A stretch of 64,000 nucleotides of DNA from Mucilaginibacter sp. SJ (lineage in GTDB: Bacteria; Bacteroidota; Bacteroidia; Sphingobacteriales; Sphingobacteriaceae). Position numbers and translations under genes: made by a program. The notes under the pieces were generated by a model that had not been told where the DNA came from, made no database searches, and saw only the letters and a list, made by a program, of their open reading frames with translations. Within the stretch, counting starts at the first letter, position 1, and the number at the start of each line of letters is the position of its first letter. Positions 43,348 to 52,861 of the stretch are shown here, in pieces. Location: positions 186,001-250,000 of the forward strand of contig NZ_CP118631.1 of NCBI RefSeq assembly GCF_028993635.1, read 5' to 3'.

Positions 43348-43380
43348 TACAAGCCGTCATCAGCAGGATGACGGCTTGTA
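43348..43380 (+). terminator. Perfect 14-bp hairpin followed by a T-run
   Basis: TACAAGCCGTCATC and GATGACGGCTTGTA pair fully around AGCAG. The plus strand then reads GCATTATTTTTTT. On the minus strand no T-run follows, so as an intrinsic terminator it points to plus-strand transcription, although it also lies just past the Mn catalase stop. Confidence 0.75.
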
Positions 43381-43400
43381 GCATTATTTTTTTAAGTATT

Positions 43401-44351
43401 TCAGACCCTGTTATTATTATCAGGATAACTACTCCATTGCGCCACGCCTTCGGGTTCAGAGTCCTTCACTTCGGTGCTTTTTTCCTGGCTCATTTGCTTA
43501 TTCAGCTTTTCGGCCTGTTTAAGTTCCCTCGCCTTATCATCTTCCAGTTGGGTGAGGCCCTGTGTTTCCCTGACGTGCTTTACCGGGTCAGCTATGTAAA
43601 TGAATTCTTTTTCCAAATCGGGCATTTCGCCCTCGTTCCACGGTCCGTGAACGTCGGCACCATTAGACATATTGAAATACTGCTGTGTAAAGCGTGGATC
43701 GGCTGCCAATACCCCTGGTGGAAAGTTCGGCTGGATATCGTTTAAAGCCGCTTCGAACATCTTGTAATGCGCCACTTCACGGGTCATCAGGAAGGACAAT
43801 GTTTCGTGAATGTAAGGATCATTGGTAAACTTCATCAGGTGTTCATAAACCAGCTTGGCGCGTGACTCTGAGGCAAGGTTACTGCGAAGATCGACGGTCA
43901 GGTCGCCATTTGAATGAATATAACTTGCACACCATGGTATGCCCTGGCTGTTGCGGGGCGTAACACCGCCGCCTGTAATAACGCCAAACTGTGGATTGGC
44001 GAATACTGCCTGGTGAATTATATCTTCTTTGGCAGCTTTACCATTCAAAACCTGCATGATCTCGGAACTGTCGGCAGCATTCTTAAGTTCGCCATTAACG
44101 CCTTTGAGGAGCATTTGAATAGTGGCGCCCACAATTTCAAGGTGACTGAATTCCTCCGTGGCGATATCCATCAGCATATCATATTTGTCAGGGTATGGCA
44201 CCTTGGCACCAAAGGCTTGGGTGAAGTATTGCATGGCTGCGGCCAGTTCGCCATTCTCTCCGCCAAACTGTTCCAGTAATAAATTGGCAAACTGTGGGTC
44301 GGGGCGCGATACGCGCGCGTTAAATTGTAGTTCTTTTACATGGTGAAACAT
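43401..44351 (-). CDS. Manganese catalase
   Basis: A 316-residue non-haem catalase of the di-manganese family. Characteristic blocks: MFHHVKELQFNARVSRPDP, FGGENGELAAAMQYFTQAFG, DIATEEFSHLEIVG with carboxylate and His ligands, TGGGVTPRNSQGIPW, and LTREVAHYKMFEAAL with a second ligand set. It dismutates hydrogen peroxide in the cytoplasm. The C-terminal 40 residues are charged and variable. It has its own upstream gap of 122 bases. It fits the stress theme of the SDR, the YciE fusion and the DksA-like gene. Confidence 0.95.
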   Translation of the reverse strand: MFHHVKELQFNARVSRPDPQFANLLLEQFGGENGELAAAMQYFTQAFGAKVPYPDKYDMLMDIATEEFSHLEIVGATIQMLLKGVNGELKNAADSSEIMQVLNGKAAKEDIIHQAVFANPQFGVITGGGVTPRNSQGIPWCASYIHSNGDLTVDLRSNLASESRAKLVYEHLMKFTNDPYIHETLSFLMTREVAHYKMFEAALNDIQPNFPPGVLAADPRFTQQYFNMSNGADVHGPWNEGEMPDLEKEFIYIADPVKHVRETQGLTQLEDDKARELKQAEKLNKQMSQEKSTEVKDSEPEGVAQWSSYPDNNNRV

Positions 44352-44473
44352 AACATTTGATTTTGGTAGATAGTGTTATGATACAACCATGGGTAGCGTT
44401 TTATGTTTTATAATTTAATTAATTTATTTAATAGGAAAATAAAAGTGATCTATTTTACCAATTATTAATATGA

Positions 44474-46159
44474 CTACTGTTTCAATAAACTACAAAATTT
44501 GAGCATCGATTGCGGAGTAATGCTCCAGTTAGGGGCTTTAATATCACCCCAGGCTTTGGGGTTGTCGTATAAATTAAAGTAGCAAACGCCAAAAATATGA
44601 GGGTTCGCATTTATTGTTTCAGCGGCATCGGCAAGCCATTTGTCCTGAAAGCTTTCTGATCCCTTTACACCGAATTCGGTTATGAACAAAGGCTTATCAA
44701 GAAACCTCATCCGAAAATATTTTCGGTTAAATATGGTGCTGAAGGCTTCCTGCTTATCCTGATCGGTAATGTTTTTATCCGGCAAACCGTAAATGGCTAT
44801 ACTGATATAATCTACTACATCGCTTCCGGGCCAAAAATCCGCCGAGCCCCGGTCGCCGGCAGGTCCCCAAACCTTTCTGACATTTTTGCCCGGCCCTCCG
44901 TCAAACTGCATAAAATATCTGAAGGCATTGATGTAGTTAACCGCATCCTGACTTTGCCACTTGTACCGGTGGATCGGGATCTCCATTTCATGCATCCATC
45001 TGAGATAAACGATATTCTGTGTGGCAGAAATTATATTAAATAGTTTTTTGATCTGCTTGTTATAACGGCCGTTTAAAATACTTTCCATGACAGCAGTATC
45101 CGGTATTCCGCTGGTGTCACGCCATGGTTCCATGGTTACAATAACATCATGGTGACGGCTAATGACCTCCGAGAATTTTTTCTCAAAATCGCCTCTTTCA
45201 ACTTCGCCCCAATCTGTAAAAAGATGTTCTACACTAATTCTTGGTTGATTGAGCAGTTTTTTATTTGGATCAAATACCCCAATCTTGAGCGAGGTCCTTA
45301 CCGGCTTTTTAGCGGCACTATCCGCGTAGTTGTCGGCACTGTATACGGTATTCCGGTATTTTGTAAAGTAGTCTTTTTGTTCGTTTAGGCAACTGTATTT
45401 AAAAGGTGTTTTTCCGGTATTATTATCTATGATCAATACAGGTTTGTCTATAAACCTTAAGCGATGGAGCTTATGTTTTAACATATCAGAAACCGTACTA
45501 TCTTTTGGATAAAAGTTAGTGCTATCTTCGGATTTGCTTCCAAGTGTTATACTTACATAATCAACGGTCTTATTTCCGGGCCAATATTCGGTATCGCCGG
45601 GATAACCAGACGGCCCCCAGATGATTTGTGCCTTTGGGGCAATCATTTTAATTTTTTTTGAAAAATAATTAAATGAAGTAATATAGTCTTTGGGCGATTT
45701 ATATTGCCAGGGAAATACACTGGCCGGTACTTCCATGTCAGGATTCCAGCGGATAAAAACCTGATGGCGACTTTTTGCCGCCAAAACAGCCAGTTCATGG
45801 ATCTGCTTATCAAAACCGCCGTTAAGCACTTCAGTTAAAACGTTGTTTTTATAATCTACACCTTTAAGCCAGGTTTCTACGGTGATTAATACATCATTGT
45901 TAGCCAAAGCTGTTTCCACATTGCCCCGGCTTGATCTGATAGCTGTATTTTTAAACACTGTAGTATAACAAATAATGGGTTTGGCCGGCAAGGTATCACT
46001 TAAATTCCTGCGGTTAAATATGCCAACCACCTGTTCGTTGCTGCGATAGTAGTCATTTGTAAAATAATCACTGCGAAAGAGTTTAATGCCCCAAAAGGAT
46101 ATAACGAAGATTATACCTAAACTGATCGCTAAATAAATCTTTACGGACTTTTTTTTCAT
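44474..46159 (-). CDS. Membrane-anchored protein with two GH26-like repeats, one with altered catalytic residues
   Basis: A 561-residue protein with one N-terminal membrane anchor (residues 8-28). Residues about 45-285 and 292-561 are tandem copies of a GH26-like barrel, offset by exactly 250 residues at the key motifs. The second repeat has the GH26 acid/base in RWMHEMEIP (E391) and nucleophile in FITEFG (E495). The first has RWNPDMEVP (D141) and VLIIDNN (D245), so both Glu are Asp. Each repeat keeps WGP-G, WPG, VDY(V/I)SI and LRF-DKP blocks. The active half may cleave a mannan-like or other beta-glycan. It lies 6 bases after the GT2 gene in an operon, suggesting a role in making or trimming an exopolysaccharide. 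Confidence 0.85.
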   Translation of the reverse strand: MKKKSVKIYLAISLGIIFVISFWGIKLFRSDYFTNDYYRSNEQVVGIFNRRNLSDTLPAKPIICYTTVFKNTAIRSSRGNVETALANNDVLITVETWLKGVDYKNNVLTEVLNGGFDKQIHELAVLAAKSRHQVFIRWNPDMEVPASVFPWQYKSPKDYITSFNYFSKKIKMIAPKAQIIWGPSGYPGDTEYWPGNKTVDYVSITLGSKSEDSTNFYPKDSTVSDMLKHKLHRLRFIDKPVLIIDNNTGKTPFKYSCLNEQKDYFTKYRNTVYSADNYADSAAKKPVRTSLKIGVFDPNKKLLNQPRISVEHLFTDWGEVERGDFEKKFSEVISRHHDVIVTMEPWRDTSGIPDTAVMESILNGRYNKQIKKLFNIISATQNIVYLRWMHEMEIPIHRYKWQSQDAVNYINAFRYFMQFDGGPGKNVRKVWGPAGDRGSADFWPGSDVVDYISIAIYGLPDKNITDQDKQEAFSTIFNRKYFRMRFLDKPLFITEFGVKGSESFQDKWLADAAETINANPHIFGVCYFNLYDNPKAWGDIKAPNWSITPQSMLKFCSLLKQ

Positions 46160-46165
46160 TGACGA

Positions 46166-49150
46166 TTAATTTTGAGGAGGGGTATTTAATGTTGCGTAGT
46201 CAACAGTTACATTATCGCCATCGGTTGCAACAAGGTACAGCCTGTATCTGTCATCATTTTTAGGGATCGTAACGTATACATCCGGACTGCTTCCCACCTT
46301 TTTCATGCCGGTAGCATTACCCCAATTGTCTGTTTTGACAAGATACCATTCAAATTTCAACCCGGTTTTTAAATACGCGGCGATGTTCCAGTGACCGTAG
46401 GAAAATACCAGGGCGTTATAGCGCAGGGATGCCCCCGGAGTAGTTGTTAATGCAGGTTTTAGTATTTTAATATCGGGCAAATTATTGACAGGTGTATTGC
46501 CATTCCAGTTCCTGCTTATTTTATAAAGGTAACGTTTATTCCTGCCCCATACGTCTTTTAAACCGTTAAACGTGACAGCAGTGCCGCTTTGTTGATCCTG
46601 CCAGTTAGCGTAAAAAATTCCGCCGGAATGCTGTACACCTTCGAGTGCACCGGGATCAGTGCAACTGAAAAAATAAGGCGTTTTAAAATCACGGCTAACA
46701 TATTTCAATGACCGTTTATTATCAACAATTACTCCGAAAGCATCAATTGCCGGTATTTGCCCCTTTAATATTTGCATAGCAGGGTTAAGTGTGGGAGAGG
46801 ATAAAAGGTCGATGGTTAATGGCCTTGTTGGGTCCTCATGTTTAATTTCATTTATCAAACGTTTTAACAAATTGATATAATGCTGTTGGGCCTGGTACAA
46901 CTGTGGCCCATGATAAAATTGGGATAGCTGTTGGTAAGTACTATTGCCTAAGTTCCAGGCACTGATGTTAGGGTTTGATTTATTTTTATTTATGGTGTTA
47001 AGGATGATATTGAATTGCTCGTGCAGGTAGGTGGTATCATTAATGAAGCTTGATGGGGCAGGCACCCAGAAACTATAATTAATTTTTAAGCCCTTTTGTG
47101 CCGCTGCTTCAAAAATTGAGTGATCGTAAATATTGGGCCCATATATTTTTATGGTATTTATTCCCGCTTTTCTAATGTCTTCAAAATCATTAACTATCAT
47201 TTTTTTGGTGAGTGGAGCTATGTTCTTGTACCAGTAATTTCCCTTAGAGTAGATTACGCCTTTTACTGAAGAAAAAAATGAAGGGTTTACTGATAAACGT
47301 TTTTGACCGGTGACTGGATCTTGTTCAATAATATTTTTCGAAGTATCGGATAATGCTTTCGAAACGCTATTGTAAAGTCGCGATTGCCTGATCAGTTGGG
47401 ATAACCCGGTAGTATCTGATGAAGAGATGAACTCGGCAAAAGACTTTTTGCTGACTTCATTCTTTGCATCGAAACTACGCGTAACATTAAAGCTTGCATC
47501 TTCATCCGATTCCTGAGACGCATATATGCAGATGCCAACCACTAATATGCTAAGTATCAGGCTAACTTTCCTTACACCGGAATATATCTTTCTTCTTAAC
47601 AGCCAAAAAAATATTTTAACATGATGCACTTTTGAAACGACCGTAAATAACGTTGCATGTTTATCCAGGTAAGCCTGAAATTTAAGTTCTGAACTCGCGA
47701 TAAGCATAAATATCATGAACAAACAATTCAGGCCAACGATGCCGGACATGAAAAGCGTATAGGGATTCCAGTCGTTGTAAAGGCCGTAAATAATAGCTGC
47801 GATGGATACAGCCAACACCACAATATTGGGTAAGTTGTTTTTTAAGTTTTTTTCATCTTTGATATCCTTGGGGGTAGCTATGTACGGAACATTCTTCCTG
47901 ATAATAGTATAGATAAAACCTAATATAAAAACCCACCATGTACCTATGAGCAGCAATCCCCCAACTACGTGAAATCCCCGTTCATTATCCTCCATTACCC
48001 ATTGCTGAACAAAATGCCTGATCAGAACAACTGACGTTATAAAAGGAACACTGATAACTAAAAACTCAGAAAAGTCCATCCTTAACGGGAAAGCATCGGT
48101 GAACAGGGATATGACCGGAATTGAAAAATTAATAAGAAATACAAAACCAGATAAGTAAAACAGAGGTAAAAGACCGTAATGAAGTTTCTGCCGCCAGTTG
48201 AATTTTCTGAAAAGTTTAACATAGGAGGTCACCAGAAGCTCAAAAACCCCCCGCGACCATTTCAATTGTTGCTTATAATAAGCTGACAAAGTAGCCGGAA
48301 CCAGGCCTCGGGTCAACACAGCGGGTACATAAACGGATTTCCAATTGCGCGCATGGAGCTGCATTGCGGTATGCATATCTTCAGCCAGCCCGGCGGCGTG
48401 TCCGCCAATAGATTCCAACGCTGTTCGTCTGAAAGTACAATTGGCGCCTATAGCCTGGACAGTTCCATAACTGTTCATGCACATCATCATCGGGCCGTAA
48501 AACTGATAGGTTTGTTGTGCCGCGCCTTTAGCTATCCATCCAATGTCGTGATTGTAATAGGCCTGCACAATTTGCACATAACCAATTTCCGGGTTATCAA
48601 AATGAGCTATTATCGGATCCAGAAATTCGGGTACGGGTATATGGTCAGGATCAAGAATTACACATAGTTCGCCTGATGACTGGGCTAACGCGTTATTAAT
48701 ATTGCCGGCTTTGGCGTTGATCTTTTTAGTTCTTGTTATGTGATGAACACCCAGTTCTTTACAAACTGATTTCAGGTAAGGATCATCGGCCTCGTCACAT
48801 AAAAAGGTTTCGTGAGGATAACGTATAGCCTGAATTGCAGTAAGTGTTTCAACAATCATTTCATATGGTTCACCGGCGCAAAACGTGGTAAATATGTCTA
48901 CCGTATATTGTTTCGTTATGGGTAAAGCAGGCGGAACGCTTATTGACCAATAATGATACCACTCATATATTACCTTAAAAAAGGTATAAACAAAGGTTGA
49001 TATTAATAGCCAATATAGTGGCCGATAACCAATAACTGATTTTCTGAGCAGGCTATGTATTAAAAAAAACATACAAAGCAAACCAATGATGATCATCAGC
49101 CTTAAATAGAATAATTGCCGTTTGGAAGGTGGTTTTATAGTATTGTTCAT
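46166..49150 (-). CDS. BcsA-like GT2 polysaccharide synthase with C-terminal inactive glycosidase-like domain
   Basis: A 994-residue protein. Two membrane helices (about 14-31 and 45-60) precede a GT2 domain with CDEADD (D119), INAKAGNINNAL, DPDHIP (D167, D169), LAEDMHT (E257, D258) and QQLKW (294-298, Lys in place of the Arg of QxxRW). Several helices follow (about 325-350, 365-385, 395-415, 440-457, 465-485). No PilZ motif is seen. A further helix near 530-545 leads to a periplasmic part with a TIM-barrel glycosidase-like domain (VNDFEDIRKAGINTIKIYG) whose expected GNE reads GNS (S737), then an Ig-like end. It would polymerise and export a beta-glycan. The start overlaps the upstream gene by ATGA. 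Confidence 0.88.
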   Translation of the reverse strand: MNNTIKPPSKRQLFYLRLMIIIGLLCMFFLIHSLLRKSVIGYRPLYWLLISTFVYTFFKVIYEWYHYWSISVPPALPITKQYTVDIFTTFCAGEPYEMIVETLTAIQAIRYPHETFLCDEADDPYLKSVCKELGVHHITRTKKINAKAGNINNALAQSSGELCVILDPDHIPVPEFLDPIIAHFDNPEIGYVQIVQAYYNHDIGWIAKGAAQQTYQFYGPMMMCMNSYGTVQAIGANCTFRRTALESIGGHAAGLAEDMHTAMQLHARNWKSVYVPAVLTRGLVPATLSAYYKQQLKWSRGVFELLVTSYVKLFRKFNWRQKLHYGLLPLFYLSGFVFLINFSIPVISLFTDAFPLRMDFSEFLVISVPFITSVVLIRHFVQQWVMEDNERGFHVVGGLLLIGTWWVFILGFIYTIIRKNVPYIATPKDIKDEKNLKNNLPNIVVLAVSIAAIIYGLYNDWNPYTLFMSGIVGLNCLFMIFMLIASSELKFQAYLDKHATLFTVVSKVHHVKIFFWLLRRKIYSGVRKVSLILSILVVGICIYASQESDEDASFNVTRSFDAKNEVSKKSFAEFISSSDTTGLSQLIRQSRLYNSVSKALSDTSKNIIEQDPVTGQKRLSVNPSFFSSVKGVIYSKGNYWYKNIAPLTKKMIVNDFEDIRKAGINTIKIYGPNIYDHSIFEAAAQKGLKINYSFWVPAPSSFINDTTYLHEQFNIILNTINKNKSNPNISAWNLGNSTYQQLSQFYHGPQLYQAQQHYINLLKRLINEIKHEDPTRPLTIDLLSSPTLNPAMQILKGQIPAIDAFGVIVDNKRSLKYVSRDFKTPYFFSCTDPGALEGVQHSGGIFYANWQDQQSGTAVTFNGLKDVWGRNKRYLYKISRNWNGNTPVNNLPDIKILKPALTTTPGASLRYNALVFSYGHWNIAAYLKTGLKFEWYLVKTDNWGNATGMKKVGSSPDVYVTIPKNDDRYRLYLVATDGDNVTVDYATLNTPPQN

Positions 49151-50466
49151 GGATTCTTTAATACATAAAAGGGAGTGTTTGAGGTAGCAAACGAGCCCTT
49201 TTGATCATATACATAAACCAATAAGCGATAAGGGCCTTCTGTGGCGGGTACTTTAAACTTCAAGTCCGGTCCGCTATGCCCGATTATTAAATTTTTAATC
49301 TCCTTTGGTTTCTTTTGGTTAAAAGCGCCATTGGGTTTGAACCAATCCTCCGCAAATATTTTCCATTGAAATGTTAAGCCGGTGGTATCAGGATCTTCAA
49401 GATACACTTTGCTGTTTATTGTTATGCCAGGCTTAAATAAGATATTGTCCCTGGCACCTTTTCCATCTACCAGCATATATTTCAATGCAGGGGCCTTCTT
49501 AGGCGCTTTTTGGCCTGTCCAGATATAATGCATCACCTGAACGGCCCCGGTTTCAGCGCCATTCTCGTCAAACAGACTGAACCAGGTTGGCGTTAGTTCC
49601 TGTTTTTGACCCCAGTAAAATACCATCGACCCCAGAAACCTGGAATTATTAACCGGCATATACTTTTCATAGGTTGAAAGATATTGCTCCGCCTTTTTTG
49701 TGCTGGTATTTTCAATATAAGCCCCCCAGGCATTTTGATTGTCCGCGACCCAGGGCCCTTCAATTCCCCATTCTGTTATTAAGAATGGGCCATCCCAAAA
49801 CCATTTGAAATTCTGTAAGTCTTCATTTAATGTTTGGATCGAACCAAAAACATTGAACGAAATGAAGTCGATTTTTGTCCGTAGCTTAATATTGACAATG
49901 TTTTTCTTTTGAAAGGACATAATGGTTGTGGTAACCGGATGCTGCGGATCGTCCCGGTGGATCATATCAACCACATCATTAAATATCGTATAAAACTGAT
50001 GGTATTTTGGTTTGTAAGGGAACGCAAGCTCATTGCCCACGCACCAACTCAAAAGCGCGGGGTGATGCTTAAACCTATTTACAATACCGGCAATCCTTCC
50101 CACATGGGCACTGGCCTCCTGGGTTTTATAAAAGTTATCTATACTTTCGCTTGGAGGCATTGGCAAACCTGCTATTACAGCTAAATGATGTGCCTGAGCC
50201 GAATCTAAAATACTTCCTAAGTTTAAGGTATCCCAAACCCTTATCGTATTGCCTCCGGCTTCGTTCAATCGTTTTAAGTTTGTAAAACCGGAAGCCCCTT
50301 TTACGAAAAACGGCTCACCATTACGATACAGTGAATATTTGCCATTCTTGTTTTTGATGTAAACTCCATTTTTATTGACATTATGAGGTTGTGATCGATT
50401 ACAAGATAAAGAGAAAAGGCAAAGTATCAGGCAGCTAATAATTAATCGTAAAAGAGGACATCTCAT
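49147..50466 (-). CDS. TIM-barrel glycosidase lipoprotein (GH2/GH5-like)
   Basis: A 439-residue protein with a lipoprotein-like start (MRCPLLRLIISCLILCLFSLSC; candidate Cys22, loose lipobox). A GH2-type barrel without the GH2 jelly roll follows: YRNGEPFFVKGASG, LNEAGGNTIRVWD, SWCVGNELAFP with acid/base E146, and FLITEWGIEGPW with nucleophile E232. The last 110 residues form an Ig-like domain similar to the end of the GT2 protein (AEDWFKPNG, GPYRLLVYVYD). It is first in the operon and overlaps the GT2 gene by ATGA. Likely role: periplasmic or surface hydrolysis or transfer on the polymer made by the GT2 synthase. Confidence 0.85.
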   Translation of the reverse strand: MRCPLLRLIISCLILCLFSLSCNRSQPHNVNKNGVYIKNKNGKYSLYRNGEPFFVKGASGFTNLKRLNEAGGNTIRVWDTLNLGSILDSAQAHHLAVIAGLPMPPSESIDNFYKTQEASAHVGRIAGIVNRFKHHPALLSWCVGNELAFPYKPKYHQFYTIFNDVVDMIHRDDPQHPVTTTIMSFQKKNIVNIKLRTKIDFISFNVFGSIQTLNEDLQNFKWFWDGPFLITEWGIEGPWVADNQNAWGAYIENTSTKKAEQYLSTYEKYMPVNNSRFLGSMVFYWGQKQELTPTWFSLFDENGAETGAVQVMHYIWTGQKAPKKAPALKYMLVDGKGARDNILFKPGITINSKVYLEDPDTTGLTFQWKIFAEDWFKPNGAFNQKKPKEIKNLIIGHSGPDLKFKVPATEGPYRLLVYVYDQKGSFATSNTPFYVLKNP

Positions 50467-50830
50467 AAATAGTAGTTCGGTTCATTTAAAAAAGCAAACG
50501 ATATTTTTATAGTCATATATAAAACTCTTCGTCTTTGAATAAAAGAAATTCCAAAGCAGGTTTCGGTTCATGTTGCGAATATTCAAAAAATCATGTAAAT
50601 ATTGACTGTATACGGAAAGTATAATTAATAGTTTATATGTAGATCAGGAATTAAGAGCAGGAGTGGAGCAGAGAGCAGATACACTTTACCGTTGGTTTGT
50701 TTGGAGTCCATTTGCAGGATAAATTACCTGAATTTATCGAACGGATAAGGCGACAAGAAAATGATGTTTGTACCCTCCATACCTAAAATCATGTTAGGCT
50801 TTCTTAAAACCGTGCTCTACCGCCCAGGCA
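50467..50830. other. Intergenic region between polysaccharide operon and ECF sigma gene
   Basis: No gene is supported. The part next to 50466 is A/T-rich and must hold the operon promoter on the minus strand; a string TATCGTTTG there is near the Bacteroidota -7 element but one base too long. The part next to 50831 holds the end of the sigma-factor transcript; no clear terminator is visible. Confidence 0.45.
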
Positions 50831-51415
50831 TTATTTAAATAACATATAGTACAGGCAAAGCATCGCTGAAACTTGTTTCAAACAGCCCCTCAGATGTTTC
50901 AACGCCACGGTTATCTGGTTTTCAACTGTTCGTTTGGATATTCCTAAGCGGGCGGCAATTTCCTGGTTACTCAGGTTTTCCATGCGGCTCATGTAAAATA
51001 TTTCCTGGCAGCGCTTGGGCAACTTCTCCAGGTAATAACTCAGTTCCTGTAACAACTCCTGGTTTTTGATCCGGAAGTCACCCTGGTTGTAGTCGGGGAA
51101 AATGCCTGCTTCCAGATTATCCAACTCCAGAATTACGGGGCGCTTCGCTGCACGCACGCGATTATAAACCTGGTAGCGGATGGCCGAGAGCAAAAAATTG
51201 GGGACAGATTCTATTTCCAGTCGACGCCGGCGATCCCAAATATTCAGGAAAACATCATGTACCGCTTCTTCACTATTTTCACGGTCTTTCAGGTACCGGA
51301 GGGCAGTCTTATATAATCTTACCCAATACCGGTCAAAAAGTAGGGCGAACGCGTGCTCATCGTCATTACGTACGGCAAGCCACAGCTCCTGATCACTAAT
51401 ATGAGAATTGTACAT
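50831..51415 (-). CDS. ECF-type RNA polymerase sigma factor
   Basis: A 194-residue sigma-70 family protein with region 2 (FALLFDRYWVRLYKTALRYLKDRENSEEAVHDVFLNIWDRR) and region 4 (LPKRCQEIFYMSRMENLSNQEIAARLGISKRTVENQITVAL). This is the Bacteroidota type paired with FecR anti-sigma factors and STN-bearing SusC receptors. It is encoded divergently from the FecR gene (140-base gap) instead of upstream of it in the same operon. It probably drives the FecR and SusCD genes when the transporter binds its ligand. Confidence 0.96.
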   Translation of the reverse strand: MYNSHISDQELWLAVRNDDEHAFALLFDRYWVRLYKTALRYLKDRENSEEAVHDVFLNIWDRRRRLEIESVPNFLLSAIRYQVYNRVRAAKRPVILELDNLEAGIFPDYNQGDFRIKNQELLQELSYYLEKLPKRCQEIFYMSRMENLSNQEIAARLGISKRTVENQITVALKHLRGCLKQVSAMLCLYYMLFK

Positions 51416-51555
51416 ACAATTGGTTGGATAAAATTAGGAAAAGCCGATCAAACTTATTCAACATTTAAGCCCGGGCGGGAAAAAAAGTTAAAAATGTATG
51501 TGTGTGCCGGCATAAAATTTACACTAACACCATATAAACCTGCAATTGCAACCTG

Positions 51556-52725
51556 ATGATAACTAAAAACGAGTTCCTTGCGCTGTATGAAAAATATATG
51601 AGCGGCCAATGTACCGATGCTGAAAAACAGCTATTGGATACATACCGCGATGAAATGCAGTTAGCCGACGAGGTTTGGGATAATGAAGAGGTTAGTGAAG
51701 CCGATGTACATGCGCGGATTTGGAAAAAATTAAGTGAAAGCAGGCAAAAGGCTATTATCATAAAACCTCTTAAACAAACGAGCTACAAATGGCTATGGGT
51801 GGCTGCTTCATTAGTTGCTATAGCTGTATTGGCTGGCTTGCTGTTTATACCTGTTAAAAAGGATAATACCACAGGTACAATGGCTAAGAATACTAAAACA
51901 ACCATATTACCCGGAAGCAACAAGGCGTATCTTACGTTGGCTAATGGCAACAAGATAGTACTTGATGACGCCAAAAATGGCCAGCTGGCGGCTGGGGCGG
52001 GCGTAAAAGTAAGTAAAGCAGCCAACGGCGTAGTGGTTTATAAATTTGACAAAAAAAACGGGGAACAAGCACATGAGGGCGTCCCACAGATCAATACCAT
52101 TACCACACCCCGTGGTGGCCAATACCAGGTTATATTGGAAGATGGCACCAAAGTACAGCTCAATGCAGCTTCATCAATCAAATTCCCGGAGTATTTTACC
52201 GGGGCCAACCGTGAAATTGAATTGAATGGCGAAGCTTATTTTGAGGTAGCGAAAGATAAAGCCCATCCATTTATAGTTAAAGCCAACAGTACGCGTGTGC
52301 AGGTTTTGGGCACTCATTTTAATATTAACGCATATAGCGATAATCCCGATATCACCACAACCCTGCTGGAGGGCTCAGTTAAAATGAGTAAAGGAGCGGT
52401 TGCTGTAATGCTTTTGCCGGGACAACAGGGAGCCGTAAACCAAAACAGCTCGTCAATAAAAGTGAGCCGGGCCGATGTTGAAGCTAATATGGCCTGGACA
52501 AAGGGCTTCTTTGTATTTCATGATCAAAGTATAGTAACTATCATGAAGCAGGTAAGCCGGTGGTATGATGTGGATATTGAGTATCAGGATATCCAGGTTC
52601 AGGAAAATGAATTTGGCGGTACTATCTCCAAATACAAGGATATTAAAGAATTGCTTGATAATATCAAGCTTACCGGCAGTATCCACTACAAAATTGAAGG
52701 AAGGAGGGTTATCATTATGAAGTAA
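51556..52725 (+). CDS. FecR-family anti-sigma factor
   Basis: A 389-residue protein. The N-terminal cytoplasmic part (LALYEKYMSGQCTDAEKQLLD) precedes one membrane helix (about 76-96, WLWVAASLVAIAVLAGLLFIP). The periplasmic FecR domain has TPRGGQYQVILEDGTKVQLNA, GEAYFEVAKDKAHPFIV and VLGTHFNINAYSDNP. The end has the usual DUF4974 block (VSRWYDVDIEYQD, KLTGSIHYKIEGRRVIIM). It holds the ECF sigma factor until the STN domain of SusC signals. The gap to SusC is 136 bases. Confidence 0.96.
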   Translation: MITKNEFLALYEKYMSGQCTDAEKQLLDTYRDEMQLADEVWDNEEVSEADVHARIWKKLSESRQKAIIIKPLKQTSYKWLWVAASLVAIAVLAGLLFIPVKKDNTTGTMAKNTKTTILPGSNKAYLTLANGNKIVLDDAKNGQLAAGAGVKVSKAANGVVVYKFDKKNGEQAHEGVPQINTITTPRGGQYQVILEDGTKVQLNAASSIKFPEYFTGANREIELNGEAYFEVAKDKAHPFIVKANSTRVQVLGTHFNINAYSDNPDITTTLLEGSVKMSKGAVAVMLLPGQQGAVNQNSSSIKVSRADVEANMAWTKGFFVFHDQSIVTIMKQVSRWYDVDIEYQDIQVQENEFGGTISKYKDIKELLDNIKLTGSIHYKIEGRRVIIMK

Positions 52726-52861
52726 CCTCATACTTACATAATGCTATCCTTAATGAAATAACCAGGAGCGTTCGCACCGCCCCTGGCTCAATGCTACGGA
52801 TAGCAATCAGGTCAGTTAACGATCATTTTTCTCACAACCAATTATTTAACCTAACATTCAA

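Noticed and set aside
52745..52800. CCAGG/CCTGG pairing between FecR and SusC
   Set aside because: Short and imperfect stem without a T-run; SusC expression is expected to be coupled to FecR, so no terminator is claimed.
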